A stretch of 64,000 bases of DNA from Conchocele bisecta. Lineage: Eukaryota > Mollusca > Bivalvia > Lucinida > Thyasiridae. The notes beneath the pieces were generated by a model. The model saw only the letters and a list, made by a program, of their open reading frames with translations. It made no database searches and was not told where the DNA came from. Both the position numbers and the translations under genes were made by a program. The DNA lies in the NCBI GenBank assembly GCA_029237695.1, contig CM055271.1, positions 80,735,488 through 80,799,487 on the forward strand, read 5' to 3'. Positions 41,666 to 50,496 of the stretch are shown piece by piece (the first letter of the stretch is position 1; each line of letters opens with the position of its first letter).

Positions 41666-42186
41666 CCCACTCAGTAGGCACAACGATTTCATTATAGGTA
41701 TTAAATAAGTAATTGTTATCATTGTGTCACTAATCCACCAGTTCTAAACATTACCAGCGCCCGCTATACAGATATAATCATTTATTCATATTTATTTTAC
41801 TGTTAGTGACTCTCGGTGGTATTAGGCTATTTGCATATGCAACTGAGGGATGATATATGTTAATTATTTATACTAATTCATTGCGTCACGTGAAAGTATC
41901 ATCTTGTTTTAATTATGTATACATTGTATTCATTAAATGCCTCGCCTGAACAAATAATAATAATGCTGCCATTTTGAGATCGTAAACAACGGACCACGTG
42001 ATTTTCCACCGTGTGATTGGATACTCGGCCAAATTCATCGTTTGACAGAGAACGGACAATGAAAACTGTGCAATGAAAATATAACGTATGATGCATGTAT
42101 GTAATGATGTATAAACGGTCAAATAATACGGTATACAGCGCCGTATAGAATACATAACAAGACAATTGCCACATACAATGTATGTC
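41666..42186. other. no gene recognised
   Basis: AT-rich spacer without coding signal. Confidence 0.35.
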
Positions 42187-42424
42187 GCTGTGACTGGAGA
42201 AATGGGGGTTAAGGGTTGTGCGACCAGAGCAGATCCATATCAGCATGTGCATCCACACAGTACAGTTTTGTCAGGATCTATACTGTTCGCCATTCCACTA
42301 ATGAAACACCCGTTACGATTCTAACTAGCAATATAAATCGCTACCAGGCTACAGGAGTTTGCTGTTTGATCACGAGGTACACTGGTCACAATTCCCAAAA
42401 AGCCCCATTTCTCCAGTCACATCC
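42187..42424. mobile_element. MITE A2, complete
   Basis: Inverted ends GCTGTGACTGGAGAAATGGG and CCCCATTTCTCCAGTCACAT. Subterminal GCGACCAGAGCAGATCCATA and GGTACACTGGTCACAA, and the internal AATGAAACACCCGTTACGAT, are shared with the other A copies. 238 bp, no coding capacity. This family type is common in bivalve genomes. Confidence 0.85.
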
Positions 42425-42434
42425 ATATACTATT

Positions 42435-42507
42435 TACAGTGGAACCTCTCTAAACCGAACACCCTGGGAGGTCCCGAGGGTGTCCGGTTTAGAGGGGTTT
42501 CACTGTA
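42435..42507. mobile_element. 69-bp pogo-like inverted-repeat element P3
   Basis: 42437-42505, CAGTGGAACCTCTCTAAACC...GTTTAGAGGGGTTTCACTG, flanked by TA. Only about a dozen bases downstream of A2. A single half (GGGTGTCCGGTTTAGAGAGG TTACACTG) lies at 42611-42638. Confidence 0.87.
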
Positions 42508-42639
42508 ATTAAGCACTTGATGACCAATATTGTCATTTACAGTCATGAACAGACAGGACAATGAAACAAATTACATTGCAAATCATCTAAATTAAGCACA
42601 ATACTCTCTAGGGTGTCCGGTTTAGAGAGGTTACACTGT

Positions 42640-43340
42640 ATCTATATCCAATCATGTTTACAAGGGAAGTATGTATGGATAAAATTATTATCAGCTGTGG
42701 AACCTTGTATGGTACTACATGTACATGTATGTCGGTCGTACACGGTCGTCCAATATTTAGGAGTAAAAGGGTCAATTTACATACCTGATGTTATTGTTTA
42801 ACACCTCAGTATCGTGTATACTGTAATATATACACATGAACGTTGTAATATTCTTGTTCGCCTCGTGTATGAATTTTTATTATATACCTAGTTATATGAA
42901 ATACTTAGTTATACGATGTAAATAAAAGTCATATGTTCTCATCGATGAAATAAACATCTTCCGGTGAAAATACGACAACTTCCGCTATCTATATTCATAA
43001 CGCGTACCTGCAGTGCCGGACTGCAAATACACATTCATTACCGTATACAGTCTAACAAAACTGCTAATTTCCATGGAGCGGTATATAATAAATAGAATAT
43101 TCATATTAACGTGAACCTCATGATACCATTTTGTATGGACTGAGTGAATAAAGAGTTTTGTACTTTTGTACTTGTACTTGTACATGCCAGTAGGTCCATT
43201 TTCAGCCAGCGGTGCATTTAGTGATCATTTTCAGCCTATAATTGCTATACCGCTATAATTACGACATAGAAATTACGACCTCATAGTGAGCCTGATTAAT
43301 TCACAGGTACATGTACGTGTGTCTGGCAGAATTTTGTTTT
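42640..43340. other. no gene recognised
   Basis: AT-rich spacer. A short TTTTGTACTTGTACTTGTAC run is present at about 43160. No coding region. Confidence 0.35.
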
Positions 43341-43547
43341 CCTGAATTGATTACACATTGATGATGTAATACATTCAATATAATAATTCTGCACACTTTT
43401 AATCATCAAATACAATGTATAATATGCACTCGTTACTTCTATATGATATAATGCATTTCGGGGAAAATAAATGATTACTCCCTCAAAGTAAGCTTAGCTA
43501 GATAAGTATGCTTAGTAATTTTGGTGAAATCGGCTACAGACGCGTCA
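43341..43547. mobile_element. MITE L2, right arm
   Basis: GATGTAATACATTCAATATA, ATTCTGCACACTTTTAATCA, ATTACTCCCTCAAAGTAAGC and TTTGGTGAAATCGGCTACAG match the right arm of family L. The left arm is reduced to a few bases near 43345. Confidence 0.75.
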
Positions 43548-43628
43548 CCAATTACGTGCACTTCACTTTCCCGACTATCTTCATACGGGCCGGCTGACGA
43601 GAGGGCTATTAATTAAAACGTGTATTAC

Positions 43629-44113
43629 CACTGTCTGTTTCACAAAAGCTGTCCAAATGTTACGACTTTGTAAACAATGTAAAAACAATATTTTTTTTCG
43701 ATAATATTAAATTAAAGCAACATTTAAGAATGAACCTTCTTTTTATTTCGTGAAATTTGGTCAAGTATTGATTTTATTGTGAGAAATACTGGACCGATTT
43801 TCAAAATTTTACTTTTGTTTTCTTAGCTAGATCATTTCCAAGCTATCTAGCCAGGCTACGGCGGCAATTTCCAAAATATTTCGTTTTCTGACTCCTCCCA
43901 CAGCTCCTGCATCTCCTTTTGCCCATGTTAAATTCCCATAGACAAATCAATTTTTCGTAATAAAATCAATAATTGACCAAATTTCACGAAATAAAAAGAA
44001 GGCTCATTCTTAAATTTTAATAAAATTTAATATTATCCCAAAAAAAAATAAAAATGTTTTTGCATTGTGTATATGGCCGTACAATTTGGGCAGGTTTCGT
44101 GAAACAGACGGTA
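43629..44113. mobile_element. fold-back element C2
   Basis: The left arm starts CCACTGTCTGTTTCACAAAA and the right arm ends TTTCGTGAAACAGACGGTAG. Arms share TTAAGAATGAACCTTCTTTT / AAAAGAAGGCTCATTCTTAA and GTGAAATTTGGTCAAGTATT. Same family as C1. The palindrome centre of C1 is reduced here to GCCCATGTTAAATTCCCATA at 43921. Confidence 0.8.
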
Positions 44114-44129
44114 GAAATTCAGCAGACAA

Positions 44130-44518
44130 ATCAATAGAGAATAGTAGGTTGGTGCCGTGAATGGGAAAAAATATCCGGCAAGGCTCAAGAATTTCTTTAT
44201 TTCTCATCAGAAGTATATGTTGTGACCAACCGTCTCGCCGAGACGGTTCAAATGAGTGGTCACAACATATACTTTGGTTCAGAAATAAGGAAAATAGATA
44301 GAGAATAGTAGGTTAGTGCCGTGAATGGGAACAAATATCTGGCAAGGCTCAGGAAACGGGATGGGCGAGGCTCTGCCTACTATTCTATTTATCCCGTCAA
44401 CACCTACAAATGGCTGTAAAATGCAAAAATAGTATTGACTGGATATCAAAAATGTTTCACGGCACCGTGTTTCACGGCACATACGCACTGTGTTGACGGG
44501 ATAAAGGTTCAAACAATG
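44130..44518. mobile_element. fold-back MITE T1, carrying another hairpin
   Basis: Left end AATAGAGAATAGTAGGTTGG TGCCGTGAATGGG, partly duplicated at 44298-44330; right end TGTGTTGACGGGATAAAGG. Internal ATCCCGTCAACACCTACAAA and TTTCACGGCACCGTGTTTCA. At 44195-44295 it contains an extra hairpin with 18-bp arms (44211-44228 and 44257-44274, AAGTATATGTTGTGACCA) around AACCGTCTC/GAGACGGTT. That looks like a separate insertion, with the GGCAAGGCTCA segment repeated on its far side. Confidence 0.72.
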
Positions 44519-44966
44519 TTACCGTGTTTCACAAATTTGTTCCTTAGCCATATTGTAAAACTGATCTTCTCCAGGAGAAGAATTCACATAAGCGTAAAAG
44601 CTTGTTTTCTAATCCTGTTCTAAGTTGTATTCTCAAATATATATTTCACTTGCCATAATATGACATATGTACACTGGCCTTCAATTCATGAAATGCAAAC
44701 GCCCAGTCAACGTATTGCGTTTATATCCCAGTACATTTCATTAGCCACAAGCGACGTCGCGCGACGTTAAAGTTTGCTTGACGTCATTAAAATACATGAA
44801 GGCCATCGTCGTTGTCAACAACGTCACGCTATTGACCAACAACGTCGCTGTTCAATGAACTGCGACACAATGACGTAAAACCATTATGATTCCTAATTTT
44901 AATGCCGTATTTGGTTATTTACATCTTTCAAACTATCCGAAAATACAGTGTAAATAAATGTAATTA
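44519..44966. other. no gene recognised
   Basis: AT-rich with CpG-containing CGACGTCGCGCGACGTTAAA at about 44752 and several AACGTC/GACGTT words to 44870. These suggest a degenerate inverted repeat without clear borders. Confidence 0.35.
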
Positions 44967-45096
44967 AACCATGGGCAGTTCCGTTTACTGTAGTATGAAA
45001 AACATTTGGTCGGTTTAAAGTTTGCGAGGAGTCCTCCATGCACTTTAAACAGATCAACTGTTTTTCATACTACAATAAACGCAACAATTCATGGTT
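44967..45096. repeat. fold-back, about 55-bp arms
   Basis: AACCATGGGCAGTTCCGTTT / AACGCAACAATTCATGGTT ends, with TTTACTGTAGTATGAAAAAC versus GTTTTTCATACTACAATAAA inside. Arms 44967-45021 and 45042-45096 with several mismatches. Confidence 0.7.
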
Positions 45097-45191
45097 GTAT
45101 TCCTTAAATACATATCGTTTAAACTATTCAAGGTTGTCATTCGTGGACACAAACCGGGTTAGTTTGATTAAATGGCCGTCGGTGTTGGCCC

Positions 45192-45498
45192 TGTAGCCTA
45201 TTTCATCAACTTTGAAAAGTATACTTATCTAGCAAAGTATACTTTGAGGGAGAATTTTTGAATTTAAGAATAAATTTATTAATTTTGATTATACTGAATT
45301 GATTACATTAACACAGCCATTTTGGCTTTGATAATGTAATAAATTCAGTATAATAATTATGCATACTTTTAATCATCAAATATATGCAGTGGTTAGTTCT
45401 ATATGAAATAATGCATTTCGGGAAAAATAAATGATTACTCCCTCAAAGTATACTTTGCTAGATAAGTATACTTTGCAAGTTTGATGAAATCGGCTACA
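45192..45498. mobile_element. MITE L3
   Basis: The left end TGTAGCCTATTTCATCAACT with AGTATACTTATCTAGCAAAG; the right end is CTAGATAAGTATACTTTGCA with AGTTTGATGAAATCGGCTACA. The centre GCCATTTTGGC is between TGTAATAAATTCAGTATAAT words. The left arm is shortened relative to the right. Confidence 0.82.
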
Positions 45499-45618
45499 GG
45501 TCTAACCACAATGGCTTACATGTACTTGTGAATTTGACATTATTACATGTATAACTTTTATAACTGGGCATGTGGCTGTGAAACTTGTGACTATGTGCAT
45601 TGGCTGCGCTTGTTGACC

Positions 45619-45862
45619 TGGGGCCCGTCTCACTAAACTTCGTATGACTAAAATGTTAGTAAGCGCAAATTTATGATCGTCTTGAAATTTCAATTGATGG
45701 ATTTACATTTATTGAGCATAGGCTGCATATGCAGCCTATGCTCAATAAATGTAAATCCAATACTTGTTTACAAGAAAACATTGTTTATGTGAAATTTACA
45801 GACTATCATAAGTTTGCACTTACGAACATTTTAGTCGTACAAAGTTTAGTGAAACGAGCCCC
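45619..45862. mobile_element. fold-back MITE R2, complete
   Basis: GGGGCCCGTCTCACTAAACT ... TTTAGTGAAACGAGCCCC. The centre is the perfect palindrome TTTACATTTATTGAGCATAG + GCTGCATATGCAGCC + complement at about 45703-45756. This is the best reference copy of family R for reading its apex. Confidence 0.87.
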
Positions 45863-46473
45863 AGACCCATTATCATGGTCATCACTGTTACTACTAATTC
45901 AGTTGTTTCTATCTGCATATACCATTGATCCATATTGCACCGCCACAATTTTAGGTTGTTCTTGTTTGTCGAAAATTATGGAATTATTTGTCCCTTGTGG
46001 ACCCATAATTGGAAATAAAATAATGTATCTGTATCTTGTACGATTGATATATTCGATTAATAGGTTAATATGTTATAGACAACATCGTGCATTACGATTT
46101 GCACGTGAATGAATAGGGAAGGTAAAACTACCTGCCTAAGAGAGCAAACTATAGACACAGGCGAATGGCGCGCAGTAGGAAGGTAAAATTCCCAACAGTC
46201 CTGTTAAATAAATATGACATGAAATCTATATTAGATTAAATTAATTTGGAATTACATGTAAGCAATGAGAATATGATGATGGTATGGGCAAGTTATTGAA
46301 TGATTTGTTCATTAACTATTTCCTCACATTCTACACATACATGTACCCGGGATATATGCCGTACGTCAGTAAAATGTAACACAATTCTAAAGCAGCCTCG
46401 TTGTCACATTTGAACATCTGATATTTCTATGATATAATTATATTATTAATTGGCTAGACGCCCTTGCCATTTG
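45863..46473. other. no gene recognised
   Basis: A 127-codon frame ending at 46112 begins inside R2 and continues into unique sequence with hydrophobic stretches. It has no recognisable domain and is probably chance. Confidence 0.35.
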
Positions 46474-46682
46474 TGGATGTGACAAGAGAAATCGGGCTTA
46501 TGCCATTTGTGGTCCTTCTGATCACGTTCTTGTATCATGAAAATGACAATATAATATACCCTTTGTTAGAAGCAGGCTATGTGTTTCACTGACGAAATGG
46601 CGATCGGAGCAGATCCTGATCATCCGCGCAGGCTGATCCGGATCTACTCTGGTCGCAAAACCGATTTCTCCCGTCACAGACA
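46474..46682. mobile_element. MITE A3, complete
   Basis: GATGTGACAAGAGAAATCGG...CCGATTTCTCCCGTCACAG. The internal GCAGATCCTGATCATCCGCG + CAGGCTGATCCGGATCTAC forms the GATCCTGATCA..TGATCAGGATC inverted core typical of the bivalve MITE. GTGTTTCACTGACGAAATGG is also present. Confidence 0.82.
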
Positions 46683-46923
46683 CATTTTACCTGCGAATAC
46701 GAATATCGATTCGCGTTTTGTAATAACTGTGCGGCCAAGCATTGAACTATGGCGGGATATATATAAGCAGAGGAACTATACGTGAGATGCCAGTAGGTGC
46801 AAGAACTCGGACAGTTTCACAACATAAGGAGTACAAAGTAAGTTGCAAAATACACGTCTTAGCATGGTGTTCTAAACGTATATTACTACAGCTAGCTAGG
46901 ACCTATATTCAGACAATATTAGT

Positions 46924-47093
46924 CCTGTAGCCTAAGTATACTTTGAGGGAGTAATCATTTATTTCTCCCGAAATGCAATATTTCATATAAAACTAACGAC
47001 TGCATATATTTGATGATTAAAAGTATGCAGAATTATACTGACTTTATTACATTATCACAGCCAATGGCTGTGATAATATAATACATACAGTAT
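46924..47093. mobile_element. MITE L4, left arm
   Basis: CTGTAGCCTAAGTATACTTT, ACTAACGACTGCATATATTT, TATTACATTATCACAGCCAA + TGGCTGTGATAATATAATAC (central palindrome). Truncated just past its centre. Confidence 0.75.
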
Positions 47094-47254
47094 AATGAAA
47101 AATATATGCCGTACGTTTCGAAATAAATACTTAGGAAATCCGGCGATGCTTTGAGTGAAGTAAAGACAGTGTCGGGCCAATGTAGTTTCGGTGGGCAACA
47201 TATTATGTTAAATGTATGGAATATCGAATCATTTTGCAGGGAAACAAAGGTAAA

Positions 47255-47718
47255 TACAATGAAATCGCTCTAAACAGTCCGCCCAGTAGCCGATTTAACC
47301 ATAATTGCTAAGCATACTTATCTAGCTAAGTATACTTGGAGGGTGCAATCATTTATATTTTCCCAAAATGCATTATTTCATATAGAACTAACGACTGCAT
47401 TAATTTGATGATTAAAAGCCTTTTAATCATCAAATTAATGCAGTCGTTAGTTCTATGCAGAATTATTATACTGAATGTATTACATTATCACAGCCGTTTT
47501 AGCTGTGATAATGTAATTAGTTCAGTGTAATAATTTGGTCAGAAAATATTTTATTTCATTAAATAAAAACAATAAATTTATCCTTAAATTGAAATGTCTC
47601 CCTCAAAGTGCACTTAGCAAGATAAGTATACTTTGCAATGTTGGTGAAATCGGCTACTGGAGAGTTGCAGTTGACATTTTTACATGCAACCAAAGGGTGG
47701 CTGGTTTAGAGAGGTTCA
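47255..47718. mobile_element. pogo-like P4 split by MITE L5
   Basis: The left half of a 69-bp P element (CAATGAAATCGCTCTAAACA) is at about 47255-47274. The right half (TGGCTGGTTTAGAGAGGTTC) is at about 47699-47718. Between them lies L5, so L5 inserted into a P element. Confidence 0.65.
47284..47658. mobile_element. fold-back MITE L5
   Basis: AGTAGCCGATTTAACCATAA ... GTTGGTGAAATCGGCTACTG ends. It holds two palindromes: CTTTTAATCATCAAATTAAT (arms about 47400-47450) and TTACATTATCACAGCCGTTT + TAGCTGTGATAATGTAATT (about 47480-47518). The second is the family centre. Confidence 0.82.
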
Positions 47719-47729
47719 AATGATGCTCA

Positions 47730-47954
47730 GGGGCACGTTTCACTAAACTTCATACGAATAACATGTTCGTACGTCCAAATTTAGGATCGTCTGGAAATTT
47801 CAATAGATACATTTACATTTATTGAGCAATATGCTCAATAAATGTAAATCCAATAATTGTTTACAAGAAAACATTGTTAATGTGAAATTTACAGGCTATC
47901 ATCAATTTGCACTTATGAACATTTTAGTCGTACGAAGTTACGTGAAACGGCCCA
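47730..47954. mobile_element. fold-back MITE R3
   Basis: GGGCACGTTTCACTAAACTT ... CGAAGTTACGTGAAACGGCCC. The centre TTTATTGAGCAATATGCTCA + ATAAA is a shortened apex compared with R2. Confidence 0.85.
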
Positions 47955-48001
47955 CAGGTAGGTTAGCTCTCCATGCACATACCGAGTGTCTCAATGATGT
48001 C

Positions 48002-48409
48002 TACTGTCTGTTCCACGTTTTGCTGCCGACGAAATTTTGGCTATTGCACACACCAAATCTAAAAAATAAAATTTAAATGTAAGTTCATTTTATGAAATTC
48101 CAACAAATATTGATTTTATTGCGAAAAAACGATTTTCCTTTGGGGCTTAAGAGTGACGTGGAGGGTGCTAAAAACTAAAATGTTTGGAAATGGACTCCGA
48201 AACCTGGCTAGATTGGAAATAATGTAACAAGGAAAACAAAAGTAGGAAAATCGTTTTTCGCAATAAAACCATTATTTGATGGAATTTCATCAAATAAATT
48301 TGGGAGGGTAAATTTTTATTATTGATGAAAATATACTTACATTTAAATATTTTTTAGATGTGTGTAATAGCCAAAAGTTCTTCGGCAGCAAAACGTGGAA
48401 CAGTAGGTA
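48002..48409. mobile_element. fold-back element C3
   Basis: TACTGTCTGTTCCACGTTTT ... AAAACGTGGAACAGTAGGTA, arms sharing TTTTGGCTATTGCACACACC / GTGTGTAATAGCCAAAAGTT, and CGAAAAAACGATTTTCC / GGAAAATCGTTTTTCG near the centre. Related to C1/C2 by its first bases and by ATTGATTTTATTGCGAAAA. Confidence 0.8.
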
Positions 48410-48496
48410 TTTGATTTATAGTGAGCTTCTATGGAGCTTTTGGCATTTCTGATCAATCTAGATCATAATCTTCCAGCACATTCATGCAGTCTGATA

Positions 48497-48729
48497 TATA
48501 GAGAATAGTAGGTTAGTGCCGTGAATGGCATTTTTTTTCCCATTCACGGCACTAACCTACTATTCTATTTATCCCGTCAACACCTACAAATAGCTTTAAA
48601 ATGCAATACAAATAACCCCAGCCACCGCACATATTCATACGCAGTGATTAGGTCGTATTGACAGGATATCAAAAATGTTTCACGGCACCGTCTTTCACGG
48701 CACATACTCACTGTGTTGACGGGATAAAT
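48497..48729. mobile_element. fold-back MITE T2 inside A4
   Basis: TAGAGAATAGTAGGTTAGTG ... GTTGACGGGATAAATA. Hairpin GTGCCGTGAATGGCATTTTT / CCCATTCACGGCACTAACCT near the left, and CACGGCACCGTCTTTCACGG near the right. Flanked by TA-rich sequence (GATATA / AAATA). Confidence 0.78.
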
Positions 48730-48732
48730 ACT

Positions 48733-48966
48733 GGGGCCCGTTTCACTAAACTTTGTACGACTAAAATGTTAATAAGTGCAAAATTATGATAGTCTGTAAA
48801 TTTCACATTAAAATTGTTTTCGTGTAAACAATTATTGGATTTACATGTATTGAGTATATGCAGCCTATGCTCAATAAATGTAAATCCATCAATTGAATTT
48901 TGCAGACGATCCGAAATTTGCACTTACAAACATTTTAGTCGTACAACGTTTAGTGAAACGGGCTCC
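48733..48966. mobile_element. fold-back MITE R4, directly after T2
   Basis: GGGGCCCGTTTCACTAAACT ... CGTTTAGTGAAACGGGCTCC, centre TTTACATGTATTGAGTATAT + GCAGCCTATGCTCAATAAAT. Only three bases separate it from T2. Confidence 0.84.
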
Positions 48967-49116
48967 TGGTTGTTAGATACAGCACATGGGTTTTACTGAA
49001 TAAATGACACACCGTGTAGGACCTGATCAGACTGCACGGATGCGCAGGCTGATCTGGGGTTACACTGGTCGCGGACACCATATGCATACGTCACATTTCT
49101 TCAGTTACAGCCACAA

Positions 49117-49690
49117 CATGAGCCATATCAAAATGTATGACCAGTGTAGCTCATGATCAACCAGGCTGCTATACTAGGGATTGGGAATGTTGCTAGCAAC
49201 ATATCATCCTGACTACACACATCAATAATACTACTATGTAGGTAGACATGTACATTTATGCTTAACATGTCCACTGGGTCGAACATGTTCTTGAAAAAAA
49301 CCATCTAAGAATGTTGTCCTCCCAAAGATATTAAATCGTAATTACACATAAAACATCTATTTCCGAACCAATGTTTATGTGTTTACGTTTTCAGATATTT
49401 GAATTAAGGTCACCGTTACATGGTCAGCTAGTCGTTATACTTACATGTATACATTTGAATAGTAATTTATCTCGAGTAGCCATTGTGTCATTTAATAATG
49501 TTGTATTGTGTTTACCTCATGTTGTCATAACTATGTGACCTGAGTGAATAAACGAAACGAACGAATGTTTCGTTAGAGACAGAACTCAATAACGAATAGT
49601 GTAGACCTTGGTGAGACGATAATGTTGTACTGATCACACCTTCAATGATCCGCCTTCTTGAGTTGCTGAAAACAAATCCCTTCAATTATA
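49117..49690. other. no gene recognised
   Basis: AT-rich spacer without coding signal. Confidence 0.35.
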
Positions 49691-50222
49691 TGTAGCTGTG
49701 ACTAGAGAAATGGTGCTAATGGGGTTTGCGACCAGTGTAGATCCTGATCAGCTAACCCACTCATGTAGCCTGATAACGATCTTTATCCCGTCAACACAGT
49801 GCGCATGTGCCGTGAAACACAGTGCCGTGAAACATTTTTAATATCTTATCAATACGACCTAATCACTGCGTATGAATATGTGCGGTTGTCATACTAGTCG
49901 ATTCTCCGATTTTGAGAAAGCGGCTGGGGTTATTTTTATTTTGCATTTTAAAGCTATTTGTAGGTGTTGACGGGATAAATCGAATAGCAGGTTAGTGCCA
50001 TGAATGGGAAAAATATCTGGCGCGGCACGGAAACGGGATGGACTCGACAGAGCCTCGCCCATCCCGTTTCCTAAGCCTTGCCAGATATGTTTTCCCATTC
50101 ACGGCACTAACCTACTATTCTCTATATATTCCTCGTTATGAGTATGACGGGCGTTTCATTTATGCAATAGCGAACAATGGATGCTCATCTGGATCTACAC
50201 TGGTCGCAAAACCAAAAAGCCA
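49691..50222. mobile_element. MITE A5, split by T3
   Basis: Left half TGTAGCTGTGACTAGAGAAA, GGGTTTGCGACCAGTGTAGA, GATCAGCTAACCCACTCATG to about 49780. The right half (GAGTATGACGGGCGTTTCAT, GGATCTACACTGGTCGCAAA) is at about 50135-50222. T3 sits in the TA-rich middle. Confidence 0.75.
49781..50128. mobile_element. fold-back MITE T3 inside A5
   Basis: CTTTATCCCGTCAACACAGT ... CGGCACTAACCTACTATTCT + CTAT. Palindrome of AAACGGGATGGACTCGACAG with CCTCGCCCATCCCGTTTCC at about 50030-50070, and AATATCTGGCGCGGCACGG / GCCTTGCCAGATATGTT around it. Opposite orientation to T2. Confidence 0.8.
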
Positions 50223-50386
50223 CATATTAATGATTTACAACTGTTTTTGTCGTGTTACAGTTTATGCAGCATTTAAAGTGACATTCTTTAGAAAAGCGAA
50301 ATGAAAATCCATACACTGTACATATACAAGCAGTAATTGTCAATGAGCTGTATCATACTATACTTGTCTCGATCTGGCAAGAAACA

Positions 50387-50496
50387 GGCGCCCGTTTCAC
50401 TAAACTTCGTACGACTAAAATGTTCGTAAGTGCAAATTTAGGATCGTCTGGAAATTTCAATTTATGAATTTACATTTATTGAGCATATGCTGCATA
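50387..50496. mobile_element. MITE R5, left half, ending at the satellite
   Basis: GGCGCCCGTTTCACTAAACT, TCGTACGACTAAAATGTTCG, TTTACATTTATTGAGCATAT + GCTGCATAT is the left arm of family R up to the apex. Where R2 continues ...GCAGCCTATGCTC, this copy passes directly into ACAAGTGTTTAAAGTGTGGC, the start of the satellite. The right arm is not in the window. Confidence 0.85.

Larger units (their letters stand above)
48430..49113. mobile_element. MITE A4, split by T2 and R4
   Basis: A left remnant (GGCATTTCTGATCAATCTAG, CACATTCATGCAGTCTGATA) ends at about 48496. The right half (ACATGGGTTTTACTGAATAA, GACCTGATCAGACTGCACGG, TACACTGGTCGCGGACACCA, CACATTTCTTCAGTTACAGC) is at 48970-49113. T2 and R4 occupy the middle. 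Confidence 0.6.
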
